Shown here in pieces: positions 7,469 through 14,015 of a DNA stretch of 18,386 nucleotides (positions within the stretch are counted from its first letter, which is position 1; every line of letters starts with the position of its first letter). The notes under the pieces were generated by a model that had not been told where the DNA came from, did not search any database, and saw only the letters and a program-made list of their open reading frames with translations. This stretch comes from JBAYVY01 sp041674345. Lineage in GTDB: Bacteria; Planctomycetota; Phycisphaerae; Phycisphaerales; Zrk34. Location: NCBI GenBank assembly GCA_041674345.1, contig JBAYVY010000029.1, forward strand, positions 1 to 18,386, in the 5' to 3' direction. The position numbers and the translations under genes are program-made.

Positions 7469-7741
7469 CTAACCCTTGTTTGGCTGAAGTTCTTCTTTCA
7501 ACCGCTCGGCGAGAAACGCCTTCAGGAGCGACTGATAGGGCATGTCCCTTTGGTTGGCCAGAACCTTTAACGCATCCAGCATGGATTCGGGTAATCGCAG
7601 CGAGATGGTTTGCGTGGAGGGCTTGAGTTTCGGCAAGGTCACCTGTTGAGTACCGGACCAATCCATGTAATCGGCGGAATCATGTTTACGCCAAAAGCGA
7701 CGTTCCTCGGCTTCATTCCTGAATTTCGGGATTTTCTTCAT
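7469..7741 (-). CDS. brnA: BrnA antitoxin
   Basis: A 90-residue antitoxin of the BrnA/CopG type. The N-terminal half carries the BrnA-like segment KKIPKFRNEAEERRFWRKHD, followed by SADYMDWSG, and the C-terminal half a ribbon-helix-helix (TISLRLPESMLDALKVLANQ, then RDMPYQSLLKAFLAERL). It neutralises BrnT and, in the characterised Brucella system, represses its own operon through the ribbon-helix-helix. The ATG at 7741 overlaps the toxin stop by four bases (ATGA) and has AAGGAAA about 8 bases upstream. An in-frame start at 7873 would read through the toxin gene and is rejected. It converges with the gene ending at 7442. Confidence 0.93.
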   Translation of the reverse strand: MKKIPKFRNEAEERRFWRKHDSADYMDWSGTQQVTLPKLKPSTQTISLRLPESMLDALKVLANQRDMPYQSLLKAFLAERLKEELQPNKG

Positions 7742-8040
7742 AATGGATATTTCCTTCTTTCCGATGGAGTCATGTCCCTGGCGGAAATGACGCGGATTCG
7801 ATCCTGACGTATCGTCAACACAACGAAAAGAAATCTGTTCCTGTCCGTTCGTCCCAAGGCGTAGTATCGACACTCATGCCACGAATGCGCCGCATCGTGT
7901 TTCACAAGCAGCGGCCGGTTAAAAAAGACCTGCTCGCACTCGCTTTGCGAAACATCGTGTTTGTCCCAATTCTTCGTCGCATTGCCGGCATCCCATTGAA
8001 AACCGACACATGCGGTCAATCTCTCGAACGGAGTCACCAT
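7738..8040 (-). CDS. brnT: BrnT toxin (RelE-fold ribonuclease)
   Basis: A 100-residue BrnT toxin. Visible family signature: FQWDAGNATKNWDKHDVS (14-31), CEQVFFNRPLL, then YYALGRTDRNRFLFVVLT and the C-terminal RIRVISARDMTPSERRKY. These cover the full family domain, including the conserved Asn/Lys/His start and the ISAR motif. The toxin cleaves RNA and stops translation when free of BrnA. About twelve residues before the usual family start look extra; no better downstream ATG exists. It is the first gene of the operon and overlaps brnA by four bases. A good promoter lies directly before it, so the transcript may be almost leaderless. Confidence 0.94.
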   Translation of the reverse strand: MVTPFERLTACVGFQWDAGNATKNWDKHDVSQSECEQVFFNRPLLVKHDAAHSWHECRYYALGRTDRNRFLFVVLTIRQDRIRVISARDMTPSERRKYPL

Positions 8041-8046
8041 GCCGCC

Positions 8047-8075
8047 TGTATATCGTCATTATATACGGCGGTCAA
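8047..8075 (-). promoter_or_regulatory. brnTA promoter with overlapping palindromic operator
   Basis: On the minus strand TTGACC (8070-8075) and TATACA (8047-8052) are 17 bases apart, close to the sigma70 consensus, and end just before the brnT ATG at 8040. Between and over them lies a perfect inverted repeat, GTATAT (8048-8053) and ATATAC (8061-8066), with a 7-base spacer. A repressor dimer bound there would block RNA polymerase. By analogy with characterised BrnA autoregulation this is the likely BrnA operator. Confidence 0.65.
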
Positions 8076-8178
8076 TAGCGCGGCCACGGCGGGAGCCGCA
8101 TCGCTTGCAAGATGCCCGTCCGTCCGCGATGATCCGTACACCTCAATCACTCAGGCGGAACTTTTACGGGAGCAACCG

Positions 8179-9120
8179 ATGCAGATCACCAAGGGTTCGT
8201 ACACGTTCGACTGGAACAGCGACTGGGCGCAAATCCCGGCCAACGTCAAACTCGGCTACACGCATGGCGTGGTCGTGGACAAGCGGGGCCGGGTGCATGT
8301 CTTCAATCAATCCGAACACGGCGTGCTGACGTTCGACGCCGACGGCGGGTTCGCCGGCACCTGGAAGGAGTTTCCCTCCAGGCGATTCGTCGGCGCACAC
8401 GGCATGACGCTCATCGAAGAGGGCGGCACCGAATACCTTTGGCTCACCGATCAAACTTCATGCGAAGTGGTGAAGACGACGCTGGACGGCGAAACGGTGT
8501 TGCGAATCGAAACCCCCGGAAGTAAAGGGCCGTACAAATCCGATGCCCGTTACTGCCCGACCTGGGCGACGCAATCGCCGACCGACGGCACGATCTACGT
8601 CGCCGACGGTTACGGCTCGTCGTATATCAACTTGTACGACAAGAACGGCAAATATCTCGAATCATGGTCGGGTGAAAAGGGCATGGGCCGATTCGCCTGT
8701 CCGCATGGTGTGTCGATCTTCAATCGCAAACAGGCGACCGGCCATGATGAACCGGTGCTGTACGTCACGGATCGCGGCAACAGTCGCGTGCAGGTGTTCG
8801 ACCTGAAGGGCGGGTTCATCAAGTCGTTCTATCAGGACCATCCGTGCTGCTTTTCGCAGAGCGGCAAAGGCGAGTTGCTCGTGCCGGACTTGTATGCGTT
8901 CATCAATGTGTACGACGGCAACGATCAGCCGGCGGCGACGAAACTCGGCGACAACCAGCATGGCATCGTCGGTCACGACGGCTGGCCGAACGTGCCGACC
9001 GCGAAGATCGAGGACGGCAAGTTCAACAGTCCGCACGGCGGCTCGTTCGACGCGCACGGCAATATCTACATCGTCGAATGGATCGCGGCGGGGCGAGTCA
9101 CGAAGCTGACACGGGTGTAA
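8179..9120 (+). CDS. NHL-repeat beta-propeller protein, cytoplasmic
   Basis: A 313-residue protein built of NHL-type repeats, expected to fold as a six-bladed beta-propeller. Repeats can be seen as GVVVDKRGRVHVFNQSEHGV, GTIYVADGYGSSYINLYDKN and VLYVTDRGNSRVQVFDLKGG, closing with SFDAHGNIYIVEWIAAGRVT. It resembles the lyase domain of peptidylglycine alpha-amidating enzymes, but so do many propellers of other function, so no reaction is assigned. No signal peptide is present with this start. The ATG at 8179 has GGGAG about 8 bases upstream. An in-frame extension back to 7876 would run antisense through brnT and is rejected. It is divergent from brnTA and convergent with the phosphatase gene. 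Confidence 0.88.
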   Translation: MQITKGSYTFDWNSDWAQIPANVKLGYTHGVVVDKRGRVHVFNQSEHGVLTFDADGGFAGTWKEFPSRRFVGAHGMTLIEEGGTEYLWLTDQTSCEVVKTTLDGETVLRIETPGSKGPYKSDARYCPTWATQSPTDGTIYVADGYGSSYINLYDKNGKYLESWSGEKGMGRFACPHGVSIFNRKQATGHDEPVLYVTDRGNSRVQVFDLKGGFIKSFYQDHPCCFSQSGKGELLVPDLYAFINVYDGNDQPAATKLGDNQHGIVGHDGWPNVPTAKIEDGKFNSPHGGSFDAHGNIYIVEWIAAGRVTKLTRV

Positions 9121-9133
9121 AAACAGCAGAAAC

Positions 9134-9218
9134 ATCGCAAAGGGCGCAGAGCCACAAAATCGCAAAGGAAGATTCTTCAGTTTTTTCTTCGCGTCTTTGT
9201 GGCTCTGCGCCCTCTGTG
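9134..9218. repeat. long hairpin repeat between convergent genes, possible bidirectional terminator
   Basis: An 18-base perfect inverted repeat, AGGGCGCAGAGCCACAAA at 9141-9158 and its complement at 9196-9213, encloses 37 bases that can pair imperfectly further inwards. The left arm is bracketed by a direct repeat ATCGCAAAGG (9134-9143 and 9159-9168). An A-run follows the right arm (9219-9225), which reads as a U-run on the minus transcript. It lies just after the NHL gene stop and downstream of the convergent phosphatase gene. It may end transcription in both directions and may be a dispersed genome repeat. Confidence 0.7.
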
Positions 9219-9278
9219 AAAAAAATCCGAATCACATGAGCGTGGATGCGCACGGCTTCGCGGCGACGGACGGCGCGG

Positions 9279-9926
9279 TTACGGGCCGAGGTGGGGGATC
9301 GGGTCCGGCACGGCGGGGATGACGTGGCGGTCGTAAAGCAATTGCGCGATCGCGGGCAGGTTGGCGTTGAGGAAAGGCACGAGTTCGGTGTTGTCGGCGG
9401 GGTCCAGGCCGTAACGTCGCATTTCGCGGTACGACTGGTCGGCGGGCAGGTGCTGTATGAGGATGCGATAGACCGCGATGACGCCGCCGGTGCGATTGGT
9501 CCCGGCGGCGCAATGGACGAGTACGGCCTTGTTTTCACGGTTGGCTTTGACGATGGCTTCGATGGCGTTGGCGTACTGCTCCACGCTGGACACGCCGTTG
9601 CCGCGCATGGGGATCAGGTTCATCTCGATGCTGAGATTCTTCACCGCCTCCGCTTCTTTGCGATGATGCAGTTGCTCCATTTTCACGCCGCTGAGTTTGA
9701 TGACCAGACCGATGTGATGATCGGCCAGCAATGACTGCGCGGTGTAGGGAGGCAGATCGCCGCTGCGATAAAGTTTGCCCGGCACGACTTCCCCCCAGCG
9801 ATCGACCAGAAACAACGGATCGAGCACGTCGTTGTAGAACCAGATTCCCCCGCCGATCAGCGCGGCGACAACACCGGCGATCCACCAGACGCGGAGAGAC
9901 TTCTTGTTGTCGGTCGATACTTCCAT
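9279..9926 (-). CDS. membrane-anchored tyrosine/dual-specificity phosphatase
   Basis: A 215-residue protein with an N-terminal transmembrane helix (residues about 13-30) and a cysteine-phosphatase domain. The active-site loop is HCAAGTNRTG (138-147), a complete CX5R motif with nucleophile Cys139 and Arg145. The segment GKLYRSGDLPPYTAQSLLAD (50-69) is typical of bacterial DSP/PTP-like phosphatases. The catalytic domain would lie on one face of the membrane; topology is not certain because the helix could also be an uncleaved signal. Substrates may be phosphotyrosine proteins, phosphoinositides or other phosphate esters. It faces the NHL gene across the hairpin repeat. No obvious ribosome site precedes the ATG. 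Confidence 0.9.
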   Translation of the reverse strand: MEVSTDNKKSLRVWWIAGVVAALIGGGIWFYNDVLDPLFLVDRWGEVVPGKLYRSGDLPPYTAQSLLADHHIGLVIKLSGVKMEQLHHRKEAEAVKNLSIEMNLIPMRGNGVSSVEQYANAIEAIVKANRENKAVLVHCAAGTNRTGGVIAVYRILIQHLPADQSYREMRRYGLDPADNTELVPFLNANLPAIAQLLYDRHVIPAVPDPIPHLGP

Positions 9927-10036
9927 GTAACCAGTTTAGCGGAATTGGATCGCGGGGATGTTCAACCTCGCTTGTTTTCGGTGAAAATGCGATGACGCGG
10001 ATGAAGGCAGTATCGGTGTCGTGCGGGATCGTGTCA

Positions 10037-10070
10037 ACAAAAAAGCCGGCCTGTCGAAACAGGCCGGCTT
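10037..10070 (-). terminator. intrinsic terminator of the gnd-relE-phd transcript
   Basis: A 12-base perfect stem (10043-10054 with 10059-10070) closes on a CGAA tetraloop. On the minus strand it is followed by six U residues (A-run 10039-10044). It lies 28 bases after the antitoxin stop, so it should end the transcript that comes through gnd and the toxin-antitoxin pair. Confidence 0.88.
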
Positions 10071-10097
10071 GCGGGAGGCGGGTCAATCGCGAACCAA

Positions 10098-10295
10098 TTA
10101 CAGCCCCAGTTCGCGTTTGAGTTGTTCGTGTGAAATCGTCGGTTCGTCCCGCTGTTCCTCGCGGGATTGGCGAAGGATGCGCAAATCTTCCGCGTCGTCA
10201 AGGGCGTCACGAATGGCCTGAAATTCATCCCATGTCAAAATCACGAAGGATTCTTTGCCATCGTGTTTCAGGATTTGCGGTTTCAGATCAAGCAT
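10098..10295 (-). CDS. Phd/YefM-like (RelB-type) antitoxin
   Basis: A 65-residue acidic antitoxin. It begins MLDLKPQILKHDGKESFVIL and continues TWDEFQAIRDALDDAEDLR, the small Phd/YefM-like pattern: an N-terminal beta-alpha dimer and DNA-binding unit followed by a charged helix that wraps the toxin (ISHEQLKRELGL at the end). The ATG at 10295 lies 5 bases after the toxin stop and has AGGTGA about 7 bases upstream. An upstream in-frame ATG at 10328 would overlap the toxin and lacks this site. The pair is toxin-first, less common for Phd/YefM systems but usual for this small subgroup as I recall it. It is followed by the intrinsic terminator. Confidence 0.85.
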   Translation of the reverse strand: MLDLKPQILKHDGKESFVILTWDEFQAIRDALDDAEDLRILRQSREEQRDEPTISHEQLKRELGL

Positions 10296-10300
10296 ATCGG

Positions 10301-10549
10301 TCACCTGTAATCGTGCTGGCGGTGCCAAACTTCATAGATAATTATAGCCGATCCTTCGATGTCGAACAGCACGCGATAATCTCCGACGCGCAAGCGATAG
10401 TTCGGCTCGTGCTCGGTCAGTCGCTTGACATCACCCTGTAAGTCATCGGCCAAACGATCAATCGCGTTGAGGATGCGTTGAGCGGTTTGACGCGGCAATT
10501 TTCGCAGCGTCTTGGATGCCCGAGGTTTGTACCGAATGTCATATCGCAT
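10301..10549 (-). CDS. RelE/ParE-family toxin
   Basis: An 82-residue toxin of the RelE superfamily. It has the family outline MRYDIRYKPRASKTLRKLP (1-19), then RILNAIDRLADDLQGDVKRL, YRLRVGDYRVLFDIEG and IIIYEVWHRQHDYR. The basic residues and the terminal HR..Y segment resemble RelE-type mRNA interferases. The ATG at 10549 lies only 8 bases after the gnd stop codon. A longer frame from 10906 runs out of phase through gnd and is rejected. The position implies transcription from the gnd promoter unless a promoter lies within gnd. The antitoxin gene follows after 5 bases. Confidence 0.9.
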   Translation of the reverse strand: MRYDIRYKPRASKTLRKLPRQTAQRILNAIDRLADDLQGDVKRLTEHEPNYRLRVGDYRVLFDIEGSAIIIYEVWHRQHDYR

Positions 10550-10557
10550 ATTGTTGT

Positions 10558-12111
10558 TTACGCGTCGATCTGGGGGCGTTGGGGGTCGGGCCAGTCGATG
10601 TGGTAGAACTTGCCGCGCGGCTGGTCGGTGCGTTCGTAGGTGTGGGCGCCGAAGTAATCGCGTTGGGCCTGGAGGAGATTGGCCGGCAGGACCGGGGAGC
10701 GGTAGCCGTCGTAGTAAGCCAGGGCGGACATGAACGCGGGGGCGGGGATGCCGTTCTGCGCCGCCAGCACCACGACCTGGCGCCAGGCGTCCTGTCCCTG
10801 TTTGATCTGCTTGTTGAAATAGGGATCGAGCAGCAGGTTCACCAGCTTGGCGTCTTGGGTGTAGGCGTCGGTGATTTTCTGGAGGAAGCGTGCGCGGATG
10901 ATGCACCCGCCTCGCCAGATTTTGGCGATCGTGGCGAAGTCGAGCGTCCAGTTGTATTCCTTCTGCGCTTCACGCATGAGCTGGAAGCCCTGGGCGTAGG
11001 CGCAAATCTTCGAGCAATACAACGCCTGGCGGATCGCCTCGATGAGCTTCTTTTGGGAACCCTTAAACGCGGGTTTCGGTCCTTTCAGCTTTTTGGACGC
11101 ATGAACACGTTCTTCCTTAATCGCGGACATGAATCGCGCGAACACCGCTTCCGCCAGTGCGTTGGCGGGAATGCCAAGGTCCAGCGAACTGCCCGCGGTC
11201 CACTTGCCCGTGCCCTTTTGCCCGGCGGTATCGAGTATCACATCGACCAGATACTTGCTCTTCCGGGGGCCCGCCGGGTCTTTTTGCTTCAGAATGTCAG
11301 CGGTGATGTTGATGAGATAGCTGTGTAATTCGCCTGAATCCCAGTCTGAAAACACTTCGCCCATTTCACCGGCGGTCATGCCGATCAGGTGCTTCATCAT
11401 CGAATACGCTTCGCAGATGAGCTGCATGTCGATGTATTCGATGCCGTTGTGGACCATTTTGACGTAGTGACCGGCTCCGTTGGGACCGATCCATGTCGTG
11501 CAGGTTTCGCCCCGGGTGATGGGCTTGCCTGCTTGATAATTTTCATAGGCCTCGCCGGTTTTCGGATCGACTTTCGCGGCGATGGCTTTCCAGATCGGTT
11601 CCAGTTCCTTCCATGCGTCGGGCGAGCCGCCGGGCATGAGGGACGGGCCGAATCGCGCGCCCAGTTCCCCGCCGCTGACGCCGGAACCCATGAAACGGTA
11701 GCCCCGCGCGGCGAGGTCTTTTTCCCGGCGGATCGTGGCGTTCCAGTTGCTGTTGCCGCCGTCGATGATGATGTCGTTGCGGTCCAGCAGCGGCAGCAGT
11801 TGGTCGATCACCGCGTCCACGCCGTCCCGGTCACTCGGCAGCACGGCCTTGCTCTTGACCAGCAGAATGATCTTCCGCGGCTTGGCGATGGCGTTGACGA
11901 AATCCTTCAGTTCAGCGTAACCATGCACGCGCGAGGCGGCGGGTTCCTCCGCTTCGACTTTGCCGATCCATGTCTTCATGGTTTCGGTGGTGCGGTTGAA
12001 CACGGCGACGACAAAGCCGTGATCCGCCATGTTGAGAACCAGGTTCTGACCCATGACGGCCAGGCCGACGAGACCGACGTTGGCGTTGAGATGCGGGGTT
12101 TCCAAAGGCAT
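10558..12111 (-). CDS. gnd: 6-phosphogluconate dehydrogenase (decarboxylating)
   Basis: A 517-residue enzyme of the oxidative pentose phosphate pathway, converting 6-phosphogluconate to ribulose 5-phosphate and CO2 with NADP reduction. Visible features: N-terminal Rossmann motif GLVGLAVMGQNLVLNM (13-28) with FNRT after the second strand, IIIDGGNSNW (114-123), the substrate signature GPNGAGHYVKMVHNGIEY (209-226) with catalytic Lys218 and Glu225, KGTGKWT, and the C-terminal FGAHTYER. It is somewhat longer than the usual 470-490 residues, partly through an insert around 181-205 (VDPKTGEAYENYQAGKPITR). The ATG at 12111 has GGAG seven bases upstream; an ATG at 12126 lacks a site. It sits between a defence-type cassette and a toxin-antitoxin pair on the same strand. 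Confidence 0.97.
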   Translation of the reverse strand: MPLETPHLNANVGLVGLAVMGQNLVLNMADHGFVVAVFNRTTETMKTWIGKVEAEEPAASRVHGYAELKDFVNAIAKPRKIILLVKSKAVLPSDRDGVDAVIDQLLPLLDRNDIIIDGGNSNWNATIRREKDLAARGYRFMGSGVSGGELGARFGPSLMPGGSPDAWKELEPIWKAIAAKVDPKTGEAYENYQAGKPITRGETCTTWIGPNGAGHYVKMVHNGIEYIDMQLICEAYSMMKHLIGMTAGEMGEVFSDWDSGELHSYLINITADILKQKDPAGPRKSKYLVDVILDTAGQKGTGKWTAGSSLDLGIPANALAEAVFARFMSAIKEERVHASKKLKGPKPAFKGSQKKLIEAIRQALYCSKICAYAQGFQLMREAQKEYNWTLDFATIAKIWRGGCIIRARFLQKITDAYTQDAKLVNLLLDPYFNKQIKQGQDAWRQVVVLAAQNGIPAPAFMSALAYYDGYRSPVLPANLLQAQRDYFGAHTYERTDQPRGKFYHIDWPDPQRPQIDA

Positions 12112-12155
12112 GAGAGTACTCCACAAAAAAACTTGAAAATCAGAAATAGACTATT

Positions 12156-12752
12156 TCAACACTTTTCATTCAAAACGCGAAAAAATCGGTTGAAGCCCGG
12201 CAAGTGTTGCTTCAACACGTCGGGATTCAATTTCGCAACCATGTCGAAAGATCGCTTGCCCTTGGAATATTTATTTGAACAGTCGCGCGTCGCATGAACG
12301 ATGGCATCTTGAATATGGTGACGATTTCGTGTCTCCATGTTGTCGAGAGGGGGCAATGCGGATATTTGAAGATTTCGATAATGCGATTGCAAAGTAGTTC
12401 GGTCGGTGATAATCCATGATTCCATGCAAGTCACCATAAGCAGCACTTGTTCGTTTTCGGCATTCGCAGGTTTATCCCAGTTGTCACGTTTTTTGAGGTG
12501 TTCCCACGTCGCTTCAATGTCACGAATCGGGTCTTCGCTATCCACCAACATCGCAATGAATTTGCCCGCAGGTGCTATGCGATGAGCGATCTTGAAATCA
12601 TCGAATGTTTCGTTGCGTCCGCCACACAAACGTAGCGACGGCATCTTTCCTTGGAAGCCCATGCGTTCAAAAAGTTTCGTAAACGCCCGCTGTAAGCGAA
12701 TGCCTTGTTCTTTTGAATCGCCGCCGCCTTCAATGTAGATGCGTACACTCAC
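12156..12752 (-). CDS. DUF4276 (TOPRIM-like) protein, effector candidate of an ATPase-TOPRIM system
   Basis: A 198-residue protein with GTG start. Its first strand and loop VRIYIEGGGDSKEQ (3-16) and the second acidic motif AMLVDSEDP (67-75) form a TOPRIM-like arrangement, Glu8 with Asp71/Asp74, as in OLD-family nucleases, primases and topoisomerases. Other conserved-looking segments are LRLCGGRNETFDDFK, TCMESWIITDR and YSKGKRSFDMVAKLNPDVLK. The start at 12752 overlaps the ATPase stop as GTGA; an ATG at 12815 would add 21 residues read antiparallel to nothing known and lies inside the ATPase end. Predicted role: metal-dependent nuclease or nucleotide-acting effector controlled by the ATPase. 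The DUF4276 assignment is from recall of family starts. Base composition is lower in G+C than in gnd next to it. Confidence 0.85.
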   Translation of the reverse strand: MSVRIYIEGGGDSKEQGIRLQRAFTKLFERMGFQGKMPSLRLCGGRNETFDDFKIAHRIAPAGKFIAMLVDSEDPIRDIEATWEHLKKRDNWDKPANAENEQVLLMVTCMESWIITDRTTLQSHYRNLQISALPPLDNMETRNRHHIQDAIVHATRDCSNKYSKGKRSFDMVAKLNPDVLKQHLPGFNRFFRVLNEKC

Positions 12753-13936
12753 CAGCGTTTCCCCCCGATTTCGCCGCTCATCCAAAGATGTCCAAGGCGA
12801 TATTTTTTCAGCCATTCCTGCAATTCGTTGGTTTCAAGCCGCTTCATTTGGGTTTGGCCGTCGTGTTTTTCAAAGACAACGACCGATTCGGGTTGCTCTG
12901 ACATGGCATCCACCAAGATATCCGAGTGTGTTGAGACAATCAGTTGAGTTCGTTCGGAAGCATCCACCAGTAAGTCAGCCAGTCCCGGCAGCATGTCCGG
13001 GTGTAATCCGAGCTCCGGTTCTTCAATACAAATCAGCGGCGGTGGGTTGGGATCAAAGAGAATGGCAAGTAAACACAAGTACCGAAGGGTTCCGTCAGAC
13101 AATCGATTCGCGGAAATAATGAAGCTTCCTTCTGAAAGCCAAACTTCGACTGTATTTTGTTGTATTTTCACTCCAAAATCATCAAGTCCCTGATACAAAT
13201 CTCGAAGATGCTCGATGATCGCATTTTTCGCTTTGGGAATGCCTTGTAACCGGTTAAGAAACATGCCCAAATTTGAAAAATCCTCCGCCAAACGATCATT
13301 TGGCAGACCGGCTGATTGTGGTTGCCGGAAGACGGAAGAACGTCCGAAGGTCCATTCGCGATAAAGCCGAAATTGGCTGTAGGTGTCGGCAAGATAGGCC
13401 AATTCTGGATATTGATCGGGGTCTTTTCGTTGGTAAATAATTGATTGGTCGGGAGCAACGTCTTCTCGCTTCAGATAGCGAGGAGGTTTATCCGAGTGTT
13501 CCGCTTTATCTCGAATATTGAGGACAGGTCTTCCACGTTGGAATTTGTAGTAAAAATACGGTTCAGCGTTTCCGGGGTATGGTTCTGTATTTTCAATTCT
13601 CTCATCCACTAATTCAAAACGAGTTGCGACTTCGGTGAATTCAATGACATGTCGCAAGGGTTGCTGGCCCGATGGATTGTCGATGATGGCTTCAAGGTGT
13701 GCATGTCTATGTGATGACCCTTTCCATATCCACTCGCTTACCCCTCCCCCCCCAGTTCCCCGTATGGGGTCGGTGAGTTCTTTCGCCGCAGAACGGAGTA
13801 AGCCGATTGCTTCAACCAGATTGGATTTGCCTGAGCCATTCGGACCAATCAATATATTGAGCGGCCGCATTTTTAGCGCAGGAGTATCCGGCCCGAATGA
13901 AAGCAAACCGTTCAATTTCAATTCGTGGATCAGCAT
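12749..13936 (-). CDS. OLD/RecF-like AAA family (AAA_21) ATPase, partner of the DUF4276 protein
   Basis: A 395-residue ABC/SMC-type ATPase of the kind found in defence genes. Motifs in order: Walker A GPNGSGKS (31-38) after LLSFGPDTPALKMRPLNILI, a long middle region (about 60-270) with helical and beta segments, the signature RLSDGT (278-283), Walker B LICIEEPELGLHP (301-313) with catalytic Glu, and the switch histidine STHSDI (His337). All nucleotide-site residues are intact. The ATG at 13936 has GGAG eight bases upstream; the in-frame GTG at 13945 would overlap that site. It is the first gene of a two-gene unit with the DUF4276 protein. A 60-base sample inside it (13141-13200) has 19 G/C, far below the surrounding genes, suggesting horizontal transfer. 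Confidence 0.92.
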   Translation of the reverse strand: MLIHELKLNGLLSFGPDTPALKMRPLNILIGPNGSGKSNLVEAIGLLRSAAKELTDPIRGTGGGGVSEWIWKGSSHRHAHLEAIIDNPSGQQPLRHVIEFTEVATRFELVDERIENTEPYPGNAEPYFYYKFQRGRPVLNIRDKAEHSDKPPRYLKREDVAPDQSIIYQRKDPDQYPELAYLADTYSQFRLYREWTFGRSSVFRQPQSAGLPNDRLAEDFSNLGMFLNRLQGIPKAKNAIIEHLRDLYQGLDDFGVKIQQNTVEVWLSEGSFIISANRLSDGTLRYLCLLAILFDPNPPPLICIEEPELGLHPDMLPGLADLLVDASERTQLIVSTHSDILVDAMSEQPESVVVFEKHDGQTQMKRLETNELQEWLKKYRLGHLWMSGEIGGKRW

Positions 13937-14015
13937 GTTGGTCACTCCGCGATCTGTAGTATTGCCTATACCGTTGGAACACTTATTTTACACGGTTATG
14001 GCGTATCGCGTTTGG

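Noticed and set aside
7876..8178. N-terminal extension of the NHL protein by 101 residues
   Set aside because: It is antisense to brnT and its promoter, and the ATG at 8179 has a good ribosome site and a normal family start.
9098..9538. Minus-strand 146-codon frame overlapping the phosphatase end and hairpin repeat
   Set aside because: Pro/Arg/Ser-rich out-of-phase translation that includes the repeat; the phosphatase frame holds the CX5R motif.
12137..12160. Possible terminator after the DUF4276 gene (GAAATA-GAC-TATTTC)
   Set aside because: The stem is only six A/T-rich pairs with a 3-base loop, overlaps the stop codon, and the U-run lies about 12 bases away; not convincing.
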